DNA of 42,040 nucleotides, taken from positions 1 through 42,040 of the forward strand of contig JAKLGJ010000001.1 of assembly GCA_022710715.1 (NCBI GenBank). Reading direction: 5' to 3'. Each line of letters starts with the position of its first letter. Position 1 is the stretch's first letter. Both the position numbers and the translations under genes were made by a program. Origin of the DNA: Candidatus Omnitrophota bacterium. GTDB taxonomy: Bacteria; Omnitrophota; Gorgyraeia; Gygaellales; Profunditerraquicolaceae. The notes under the pieces were generated by a model. That model saw only the letters and a list, made by a program, of their open reading frames with translations. It was not told the origin of the DNA and made no database searches. Shown here piece by piece: positions 24,401-30,936 of this stretch.

Positions 24401-25388
24401 GACCCGTCTGGCTTTGCAGGAAGCGCATAATCAACTGCAGAATAAGTTCGAGCAACTGCAGATACAGACCGCCCAGATGAAGGCCCAGAAAGAGCAGGAG
24501 CTGGCGTTGCTCAACGCCCAGATGGAGCAACTGCGGGCGCATAAAGAGGGCGAGATCACCCAGTTAAGCAACAAGCTTGCCCAGGCTAAAGCGGACCGGG
24601 AAGCCGAATCGGCGAAACTCAACACCACTATCGCCGATCTGCAGCAGAATCTGCAGACCGCGCAGGAACTGGCTTTCCAGAGCACGCAGGACAAGACTAA
24701 CGCTTTGAATCAGCAGAAACAGGCGGCCGCGGCGCTCAAGAAAGCCGAAGATGACCGGGCGGTATTCGAACAGCAGGTGAAGAAGCTTGAAGAACAGAAC
24801 TCTTTCCTGAAAAATCAATATGTCGGCATGTCGCAGGAACTCAACGTGGCGCAGAAAACGCGCACCGAGCAGGATAAACAAACCGCGGCCATGACCGCTC
24901 AACAATTGCAGAAGCTTTCCAGCGAGAAACAGATGACCCAGCAGGAGCGCGACAGGCTTGAGCAGGAACGCCAGTTGACGCAGAGCGATTTTGCGAAACT
25001 CAAGAAAAGTTATGAGGAACTGGAGCGGCGGTATAATCAGCTCGATACTGCCAGCAAGCGCCAGGAAAAGACCAAAGAGATCTACAACAAGCTGCCCGAA
25101 GAGAACGCGAACCTGCATTATAACTTGAGCGTACTCTATGCCCAGAATCAACAGTATGCAAAGGCGATCGCCGAACTGGAAAAAGTAATCGGCCTCAAGC
25201 CCGACGACGCCGAAGCGTATTACAACCTGGGCGTTATCTATGGCGAGCATATGGGTAACCGTAAAAAAGGCATAGAGAATTTCAAAAAGTTCCTTGCGCT
25301 GTCGCCGGAAGACGAGGATGCGGATAAGGTCAGGAAATATATCCTGACCTGGGAAACGTTCGGCCAGGAATTGCACGATGGAAAATAA
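21486..25388 (+). CDS. Giant exported coiled-coil protein with C-terminal TPRs
   Basis: A 1300-residue protein with a signal peptide (about 1-30) and almost continuous heptad-rich, Gln/Glu/Lys/Leu helices up to about residue 1200. Residues 245-489 are seven 35-residue repeats, each built around a core such as LRKEVSQLEEENKQL; looser copies continue to about 830. A Pro/Ala hinge (KPPAPPAPPAPPARV) near 836-850 breaks the rod. The C-terminal ~95 residues carry two TPR-like units (YNLSVLYAQNQQYAKAIAELEK; YYNLGVIYGEHMGNRKKGIENF) and the motif KYILTWET. The 316-residue protein at 27401 shares this end. A full rod could be over 100 nm long, so it may span or line the periplasm. Overlaps the next gene by 11 nt. 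Function unknown. Confidence 0.85.
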   Translation: MVRLKRTLLLYSVCCAAVMLSGSGAVRAYAQAAEGSDLARVKQELVAAKESLSNYKSLYEKKEREIKELNGKIGKLQGTFDTYQELTDRLTREKEALGAQQQELALQLKRMEGQKLVLEKQNQILSSCIKDNDSKSAELEQLRSLTKQEKKDMAAQLKTVEGQLTAAMRDTQQLSQKNVELQAKVGSLTDQVESYRRKSEALSREKDQMAGELKEVSKEIGVVRSRIAVLEQENKDLKQNAQQCKSLESLPQEAAKLRTESARLQEENKRLQEIVAKTRNYEQLQQEAAILRQEASKLEQDNKTLKDATLKVKNQESLEKELDVLKKRAKQLVEENSKLQADALDKVKENKGLQDSFSSLRKQMSALEVENQQLQAVGARAKKSDALQGEVEALRKQISQLEEDNRKLSQTAGQCKKLELLPQEVERLRKEVSDAQAQNKQLSAAAGKAKEFDQVKQELISLQGKFSQLEKERNDLWEAYSAKFKNQKDLIDELVSLRTRLSEKQAEAGKAQDAQKIADQLLQVQQELTLVQTENRQLRDKTDNSAQLQDAVQEIVALKKELEAAKQSNQQLAGQSSAPAELQRVTAELVLLKEKAGLLERENAALRQKPSAVIETAGAANAQVQQLQRKLVSLEDENKQLRSVAAGVSTQQTLQQEIQLLKKEVVSLKEENKQLKADAERGNAAQPELVKQIEQLNQRLARVENERNALRNQMAFKHKNDGFREGVSLTQTQEIEKLRGQLRSLEEDNRRLQRVSSAATAGDQKQVQEELGRLRQELSVVTRENRKLREVTQSAVNQKALQREIEQLRLRVEKAESERNQLRTEAQQMRVQLGQKPPAPPAPPAPPARVTAVIPADNGEKVARLQKELKDAQDLSYQLVQEKAGLQSREKELAAQLKAVQDQKTAGDAQIQELNKKKESLQTEFTKLSEQLARAMVQVADAAKTGQDMTAQVQSLKAELTVVREKIALAEKTRLALQEAHNQLQNKFEQLQIQTAQMKAQKEQELALLNAQMEQLRAHKEGEITQLSNKLAQAKADREAESAKLNTTIADLQQNLQTAQELAFQSTQDKTNALNQQKQAAAALKKAEDDRAVFEQQVKKLEEQNSFLKNQYVGMSQELNVAQKTRTEQDKQTAAMTAQQLQKLSSEKQMTQQERDRLEQERQLTQSDFAKLKKSYEELERRYNQLDTASKRQEKTKEIYNKLPEENANLHYNLSVLYAQNQQYAKAIAELEKVIGLKPDDAEAYYNLGVIYGEHMGNRKKGIENFKKFLALSPEDEDADKVRKYILTWETFGQELHDGK
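22218..22952 (+). repeat. Seven 105-nt (35-residue) degenerate tandem repeats in the giant coiled-coil gene
   Basis: Translated units of exactly 35 residues, five heptads, follow each other without gaps from residue 245. Each has a short polar start (for example NYEQLQQEAA), a core like LRQEASKLEQDNKTL and a small Ala/Thr/Lys-rich tail. The units differ at DNA level, so the duplication is old or under selection for divergence. Confidence 0.75.
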
Positions 25389-25605
25389 ATACATCACGGT
25401 CAAGGAAATATCCGGTAAATACGGCCTGTCGTACCAGGTGATTAACCGCTATTCGGACGCCGGGTTGCTGTCCGTGGCATTTAAAAAGGGCAATGTCCGT
25501 TTCTACGAACGCAAGGATGTGGTCAAACGGATGAGTGTGATATCAAAACTGACCCGGGAAGGGTATTCGTTGATGTTGATCCGCAAACAACTGACAGGGT
25601 TTTAA
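25378..25605 (+). CDS. MerR-like mini-protein B (helix-turn-helix only)
   Basis: A 75-residue paralogue of the protein at 17752, with the same helix-turn-helix (ITVKEISGKYGLSYQVINRY), wing (KKGNVRFYE) and closing helix (EGYSLMLIRKQL). It has no other domain. Its start lies 11 nt inside the end of the giant coiled-coil gene and its stop is directly followed by the ATG of secretin B, so it has no promoter region of its own and is translated as part of the chain. A DNA-binding protein in this position suggests feedback on the cluster promoter, possibly as a heterodimer with protein A. Confidence 0.8.
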   Translation: MENKYITVKEISGKYGLSYQVINRYSDAGLLSVAFKKGNVRFYERKDVVKRMSVISKLTREGYSLMLIRKQLTGF

Positions 25606-27390
25606 ATGACGCGAACGGGAACAGGGATAATTCTGGCGATGGTCATGGCGGCGGCAACGCTGAACGCCGCGCCTGTACCGGCGCAGGACACGGTCACCGG
25701 GCTTCCGGGAGAATTTTCCACCGGGCTCTCCAGGGACGCGGGGTTCCCGGAAACGATCATTTCTCTTGATCTGCGCGATATGGATATCCTTGAGGCCATC
25801 AAGTTCATCGCCGAGAAAACCGGCCTGAATATCATCCCTACGAAGGCCGTTACGGGGAGAGTATCGTTGACCGTCAAAGATGTTTCGGTGAAGGATGTCT
25901 TCGATATTATCCTGCGCAGCAATAACCTGGCGTACGAGAAACGCGGTAACATCTATAATATTATGACTGAAACCGAGTATAAGGCGTATTACGGCAGGAA
26001 TTTTTATGACGCGCGCGTCACGAAAGTTTTCCGGCTGCAATATGCCATTCCGGAGCAGGCGTTGAATCTGTTGCAGTCGACCAAAAGCGAGGTGGGCAAG
26101 GTGCTGCTGGACGCGGAATCCGGGGTGATCATCGTGGTGGATACGCCGGATCGGGTGCGGTCCATGACCGACACCCTGAAAGCCATGGAGCATAAAAGCG
26201 TGATCAGGGTTTTTAACCTGAAATATGCCCGCGCCAAAGATATCGAGGAGCAGTTAAAAGGACAACTGGATGTGAAGAAAGTCGGTTCGATCAAAGCCGA
26301 TGAACGCACCAATCAGGTGGTGGTGCAGACGCTGCCGGATCGAATGGAAGGAATCGAAAAGTTGATCCTGGGCCTGGATCTCAAGACTCGCCAGATCCTG
26401 ATGGACGCCAAAATCATTCAGGTCAAGCTTAACGATACCGTCGGTTCCGGGGTGGAATGGGAAGGCCTGTTCAACCTGGGTAAGAAACACGGCTTGACCT
26501 ATCTGGGGTCGTATCCGTTCAGTTCGGTTCAGGCGGCGACCGATGTCTGGCGCTCGCGCAAGGATACCTACACGGATGTCGGCAATGTCGGTTCGTATCC
26601 GTTCACCGGGACCAGCACCGATTATACGGCGGGCAACCAGAGTACCGCCACCGAGGAGATGCACCTGGGTGTGGTCGGAAAGAATGATTTCGACGTTATC
26701 ATCAAATATCTGCAGACTATCGGCCAGACGCGGATCCTGTCCAATCCTAAACTGGCGGTGGTGAATAACCAGGAAGCCAGGATCCATGTCGGAGAGCGAC
26801 AGGCGTATATTACCACCACCACCACCCAGACGCAGACCAGCACCACTGTTTCAGAAGCGGTCACCTATGTGGACGTCGGCATCCAGCTGATGGTTACTCC
26901 GACGATCAACGAAGACGGTTTTGTGACGGTCAAGATCAAGCCGGAGATCAGCAGCGTGCTCGATTACCTTGAGACCTCCAGCAATAACAGGATCCCGATC
27001 ATCGATACTTCGACCGCCGAGACGATCGTCATGGTCAAGGACGGCACCAGCATTCTTATCGGGGGGTTGAGCAAGGAAGAGAAGAACCAGAATTCTTCCG
27101 GGACCCCGTTCTTAAGCAAAATACCTTTTCTGGGCAACGCTTTTAAAACGTCCACAACCAGGACGTCGCGGTCCGAACTTATCGTTTTGTTGACGCCGCA
27201 CGTGATCAGCGGCGATGAGCTGGTTACCGATGACAGCAGGGAATTCGGCAGATTCCTGGATAAAGAGTATAAAGGATACCCGGAATTTACCGACGATCCT
27301 GCCAGGCTGGAAATTAAATCCTATCAAGAGTATCCGGCTTTAGATGCCGACGACGTTATGGCGGACATAAAGCCGGCAAGGAATTTTTAA
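25606..27390 (+). CDS. Secretin B (paralogue of secretin A)
   Basis: A 594-residue secretin with a signal peptide (about 1-27), an N0 domain (LDLRDMDILEAIKFIAEKTG onward, about 45-115), ring domains containing VIRVFNLKYARAKDIEEQL, and a channel domain ending at IVLLTPHVISGDEL. It shares long identical stretches with secretin A, for example LRSNNLAYEK/DK, QYAIPEQA, NVGSYPF and IPIIDTS, and also the Thr-rich gate segment and the Ser/Gly/Tyr insert. Unlike secretin A it has no GspC-like or SurA-like gene directly before it. The C-terminal tail (about 530-594) is unrelated to that of secretin A and rich in Asp/Tyr, which could bind a different partner. Confidence 0.93.
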   Translation: MTRTGTGIILAMVMAAATLNAAPVPAQDTVTGLPGEFSTGLSRDAGFPETIISLDLRDMDILEAIKFIAEKTGLNIIPTKAVTGRVSLTVKDVSVKDVFDIILRSNNLAYEKRGNIYNIMTETEYKAYYGRNFYDARVTKVFRLQYAIPEQALNLLQSTKSEVGKVLLDAESGVIIVVDTPDRVRSMTDTLKAMEHKSVIRVFNLKYARAKDIEEQLKGQLDVKKVGSIKADERTNQVVVQTLPDRMEGIEKLILGLDLKTRQILMDAKIIQVKLNDTVGSGVEWEGLFNLGKKHGLTYLGSYPFSSVQAATDVWRSRKDTYTDVGNVGSYPFTGTSTDYTAGNQSTATEEMHLGVVGKNDFDVIIKYLQTIGQTRILSNPKLAVVNNQEARIHVGERQAYITTTTTQTQTSTTVSEAVTYVDVGIQLMVTPTINEDGFVTVKIKPEISSVLDYLETSSNNRIPIIDTSTAETIVMVKDGTSILIGGLSKEEKNQNSSGTPFLSKIPFLGNAFKTSTTRTSRSELIVLLTPHVISGDELVTDDSREFGRFLDKEYKGYPEFTDDPARLEIKSYQEYPALDADDVMADIKPARNF

Positions 27391-27400
27391 GGAGTAACCC

Positions 27401-28351
27401 ATGACTACCCCTCATGTAAAGATGCGCGCGCGTGTGCTGCTGGCCATAGGTATGTTCCTCGTTTTCAATAAAGCCGCACCTGCACAGGTCAAGCAGGACG
27501 ATTACAACAAGCTCAAGCAGGAGCTGGAGTCGGTGACCGCGGACCGGAACAATATTCTCGCGCAGACCAAGAACCTGATCGAGATCAAAACTAAATACCA
27601 GCAGTCCGAGGCGGTTATGAATCAGCTCAAGGCCGACAAAGATAATCTGCTCAAAGAGCATGAAGCGCTGCAGGCGCAGAACCTGCAGCTGCTGGAGCGG
27701 ATCGGGACCCTGGAGCGCAATAACGCGCAGCTTTCCGGCGATATGGAAACAAACAAGAAAAACCTTGCCAAGATGGAAGCAGACTATAAAATAGTGACAG
27801 AAACCCGCAAAGAGATCGGGCGTCTCCAGAACGAGAACAACGCTCTGGAGAAAGAAGTCAAGCAGTGGCAGGGCAAGATCAAGCGGATAGAGGAAGAGCA
27901 GCTGAATGCCCAGGCGCAGATGGATATTTACCGCCTGCAGATAAAAGAATGGAAGAAGCGGTACGGCCAGGCTATGATCAAGAATAAGACTCTTGAGAAG
28001 AAGGCCGAGCAGATTCCCCGGCGGTTCACCGAATTAGCCCGGGAAAACAAGATGCTGCTGAAGGAAACCGCGATGATGCATTACAATCTGGGAGTTTTCT
28101 ATACCAAGGAAAAGGAATTCTCCCGGGCTATCGCGGAATACGAAAAGGCGATTGAACTGAACCCGGAAGAGCCGGCCGCGTATTACAATCTCGGGTACAT
28201 CTACGCCGAGTATCTGGTTAACCGTCCAAAAGCGATCGAGAAATTCCGGAAGTTCTTGAGCTTGATCAAGAGCGACGACAAGGATGTCGATTGGGTGAAG
28301 AAGTATATTCTCACCTGGGAAACCTGGGAAGGTAAGAAGCCTATCAAATAG
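27401..28351 (+). CDS. Exported coiled-coil TPR protein, short paralogue of the giant protein
   Basis: A 316-residue protein with a signal peptide (about 1-29), a coiled-coil rod (about 30-215), and a C-terminal pair of TPR-like units reading HYNLGVFYTKEKEFSRAIAEYEKAI and YYNLGYIYAEYLVNRPKAIEKF, followed by KYILTWETWEG. That end aligns with the last ~95 residues of the 1300-residue protein, so the two are paralogues that differ mainly in rod length. A good ribosome-binding site (AAGGAG) is present 10 nt after secretin B. The pairing of each secretin with one such protein suggests they work together. Confidence 0.85.
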   Translation: MTTPHVKMRARVLLAIGMFLVFNKAAPAQVKQDDYNKLKQELESVTADRNNILAQTKNLIEIKTKYQQSEAVMNQLKADKDNLLKEHEALQAQNLQLLERIGTLERNNAQLSGDMETNKKNLAKMEADYKIVTETRKEIGRLQNENNALEKEVKQWQGKIKRIEEEQLNAQAQMDIYRLQIKEWKKRYGQAMIKNKTLEKKAEQIPRRFTELARENKMLLKETAMMHYNLGVFYTKEKEFSRAIAEYEKAIELNPEEPAAYYNLGYIYAEYLVNRPKAIEKFRKFLSLIKSDDKDVDWVKKYILTWETWEGKKPIK

Positions 28352-28383
28352 TGTCACTTGAATTATAACAAGGAGGAGGGACG

Positions 28384-28959
28384 ATGAGAAGTCTGGGAGT
28401 GGTTCTCGTGGGTCTGTTGTTCATGCTGGTAACGGTCAATCCTGCCAGCGCCTGGTTCGGCAAGAAGAAAACGCAGGAAAGTTCCGATGAGACACAAGTC
28501 GCTACCGAAGAGCAGGCGCCGGTTAAGAAGGCTCCGGAAGCCAAGAAAACCGATAAAGCCGCGGAAGCAGCGCTGAAGCAGAAGAAAGAGCAGATCCAGC
28601 GGAAAGCCGGAGAATTGAACAATACCGAATGGCAGATCGAATTAACTCCGCTGTCCGGCAAGGGTAAGAAAGAAACCGACGTGGTGACGTTTTCCAATAA
28701 CCAGGTCGTGATCGGCAATTACCTGAAAAAAGGGTTTGTCGCCACCAATTATACCGTGAGCATTCAGGATGACGGGACAGGCGTCTGGGAAACCATGCAG
28801 AGTTCCGAAAAGGCCGGGACCGCTTTCTGGCGCGGCGAGATGGATAAAACGATGCAGGTTATGCGGGGGATCTTGAGTTACCAGGTCGACGATAAGACCA
28901 AGCATGATTATTCTTTTATCAGCACTGCCCGTAAGAGTATACCTGCTCCTGCTAAATAG
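28384..28959 (+). CDS. Secreted protein of unknown function after the secretin B module
   Basis: A 191-residue protein with a signal peptide ending near ASA-W (about 1-23), a Lys/Glu/Ala-rich charged stretch (about 24-75) and a C-terminal domain of about 110 residues with beta-type sequence: NTEWQIELTPLSGKGKKETDVVTF, NNQVVIGNYLKKGF, NYTVSIQDDGTGVWETMQS and FWRGEMDKTMQVMRGILSYQ (each a short span within 80-175). I do not recognise the family. An unusually strong ribosome-binding site (AGGAGGAGGG, 28371-28380) suggests high expression. It ends two bases before the AAA ATPase gene. It may be a substrate or accessory of the secretin system. Confidence 0.75.
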   Translation: MRSLGVVLVGLLFMLVTVNPASAWFGKKKTQESSDETQVATEEQAPVKKAPEAKKTDKAAEAALKQKKEQIQRKAGELNNTEWQIELTPLSGKGKKETDVVTFSNNQVVIGNYLKKGFVATNYTVSIQDDGTGVWETMQSSEKAGTAFWRGEMDKTMQVMRGILSYQVDDKTKHDYSFISTARKSIPAPAK

Positions 28960-28961
28960 CT

Positions 28962-29852
28962 ATGTATGAGGCTTACTGGGGACTGAAAGAGAAGCCGTTC
29001 GAGAACACACCTGATCCGCGTTTCTTTTATTACTCGGCGCAACATAAAGAAGCGGTGGCGCGCATGCTCTATGTGGTGCGCGAACACAAAGGCGCGGCGC
29101 TGTTCACCGGCGATTACGGCTGCGGCAAGACTCTGTTGACGCGCGTCCTGTGGCATGAATTGCAGCAGGAAAACCGGTATCAGGCGGTATTCATCCTTAA
29201 CCCCCGGTTATCGGGCGTGGAGCTGATCCAGGAAATTGTGCACCAATTGGCTCCTACCGAAACAGTGGATCAGGCCGGAAAGATCGACCTGTTCCACTCC
29301 TTGCATAAGATACTCTACGCGAATTACAATGCCGGAAGGCACAGTGTTATCATTATCGACGAAGCGCAGGCGATCCAGGATCGCGATATATTCGAGGAAG
29401 TCCGGTTGTTGCTTAATTTTCAGCTGGATAACGCGTTTCTCCTGACCATCATCCTGCTGGGGCAGCCGGAGTTGAAATACAGCGTGATGAGCCTGCCGCA
29501 GTTCATGCAGCGCATGGCTGTGCGGTATCACCTGAAAGCTTTTAATGAGCAGGAGACCCGGGAGTATATCGAGCACCGGCTGCAGGTCGGCGGGGTGAAC
29601 CGCGCCATCTTCGACGCTGATTCCTTCGGCGAGATCCACCGGTTGACCGGAGGCGTGCCGCGCAGGATCAATACCATGTGCGACCTGGCGTTGCTGGTGG
29701 GGTTCGGCAACGGCTTACAGCGTATCGACCGCCAGACCGTGATCAAGATCAACGATGATCTGGAGTCGCCGGAGTTCGATGAGAAATGCATGAAGTCTTC
29801 TGCGCCGGCTTCTTCGGCGCAGCAGGAAAACTCGACGCCGCAAGCGCCCTAA
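28962..29852 (+). CDS. ExeA/GspA-type AAA ATPase
   Basis: A 296-residue AAA ATPase beginning with the family hallmark YWGLKEKPFENTPDPRFFY. Walker A is GDYGCGKT (50-57) and Walker B IIIDEAQ (130-136); the lid region contains TGGVPRRINTMCDLALLVG. ExeA helps assemble secretin ExeD through the cell wall in Aeromonas, and related ATPases stand in MSHA and XrtA/PEP-CTERM polysaccharide loci. Unlike ExeA this protein has no membrane helix or peptidoglycan-binding domain after the ATPase. Its position, between two secretin modules and a Wza-type locus, fits either role. Confidence 0.88.
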   Translation: MYEAYWGLKEKPFENTPDPRFFYYSAQHKEAVARMLYVVREHKGAALFTGDYGCGKTLLTRVLWHELQQENRYQAVFILNPRLSGVELIQEIVHQLAPTETVDQAGKIDLFHSLHKILYANYNAGRHSVIIIDEAQAIQDRDIFEEVRLLLNFQLDNAFLLTIILLGQPELKYSVMSLPQFMQRMAVRYHLKAFNEQETREYIEHRLQVGGVNRAIFDADSFGEIHRLTGGVPRRINTMCDLALLVGFGNGLQRIDRQTVIKINDDLESPEFDEKCMKSSAPASSAQQENSTPQAP

Positions 29853-29877
29853 ATCGCGACGTTTACCAAAGGCGAGG

Positions 29878-30936
29878 ATGCTTAGCATTCTGAATATTCT
29901 CAAGAAACACCAGGATGAGCGCAAAAAGACAGCCGCCGCTTCAGGCGGGCCGTCCGGCAAATCGGATACGTGCGCCGGGACGGGCGCCAACCACCGGGTA
30001 AGTATCTCTTCCGCTCTGCTCAAGGAACCCGACAGCGAGCAGGCTGTCCGCACCCAGGAAATTTACCTCCAGTGCTTGTCGGTGACGGATAATCTCTACC
30101 AGCGGGGAGGGGTGCGCGATCCGGATCTGAAAGAGAAGATCACCCATTGCGCGGAAAGCCTGGTTCGCGAGCTATCCGACGGCAGCTACGATATCGTCCT
30201 GCAGGCGCTCAAAGATTACCCCTCCGAAGCGTTCATGAGCCGCCATGCGTTGAACGTCGCCATTTTCTCTATAGAGATCGGCCTGGGGCTGGGTTTTGCC
30301 CACCAATCGCTTGTCCCGCTCGCAGTGTCCTGCCTGGTGCACGATGTCGGCAGCGCCGCCTACCTCGATCTGATTTACAAAAGTTCGGTTTTTACTCCGG
30401 AAGAGCGTACGGCGGTACGCGAGCATCCGATGCATGGGCCGGAAGTTCTGCATCAGGTCGGCGGTTTCTCCGTGGAAGTAGTCGAAGCGATCGGTCAGGA
30501 ACACGAACGGCTTGACGGCTCCGGCTATCCCAAAGGTTTGAAAGATGCTCACATCTGCGAATATGCGCAGATCATCGGTCTGGCTGACGTTTATGAAGCC
30601 ATGACGCATGCCCGGCCGTACCGGGTAAAATATGCGGCAGCCGACGCCATGCAGGCATTATTGAACGCCAAACAGGCTTTTTCCTCCAAATTAATGAAGA
30701 TGTTGATCGAACGGATCGGGATATTTCCCCTGGGGTCGCTGGTACGCTTGAATACCAAAGAGGTTGCCAGGGTCATCACCGGCAATTCAGTTTTGCCTTT
30801 ACGGCCCGCCGTGCAGGTATTGCTGGATGCTCAGGGTAAAGAGATGCAGCAGGCCAAGGATATAGACCTGGCGCGCAACCCCTTGATCTATATCGAAGAG
30901 TGCCTGGACTGCCTGAAAAAAACAGATGATAAATAA
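29878..30936 (+). CDS. HD-GYP domain protein, possibly with altered metal site
   Basis: A 352-residue protein whose central domain (about 115-265) is of the HD-GYP type, which degrades cyclic di-GMP. The HD pair is H155-D156, followed by HPMHG (183-187) and EHERLDGSGYP (208-218), then ADVYEAMTHARPYR. Two positions depart from the usual consensus: HDVGSA in place of HDIGK, and E208 where the first histidine of HHExxDGxGYP normally stands. Activity may therefore be lowered or lost and the protein may act as a c-di-GMP receptor. No sensor or receiver domain is attached. Polysaccharide export genes follow, a common setting for c-di-GMP control. Confidence 0.85.
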   Translation: MLSILNILKKHQDERKKTAAASGGPSGKSDTCAGTGANHRVSISSALLKEPDSEQAVRTQEIYLQCLSVTDNLYQRGGVRDPDLKEKITHCAESLVRELSDGSYDIVLQALKDYPSEAFMSRHALNVAIFSIEIGLGLGFAHQSLVPLAVSCLVHDVGSAAYLDLIYKSSVFTPEERTAVREHPMHGPEVLHQVGGFSVEVVEAIGQEHERLDGSGYPKGLKDAHICEYAQIIGLADVYEAMTHARPYRVKYAAADAMQALLNAKQAFSSKLMKMLIERIGIFPLGSLVRLNTKEVARVITGNSVLPLRPAVQVLLDAQGKEMQQAKDIDLARNPLIYIEECLDCLKKTDDK

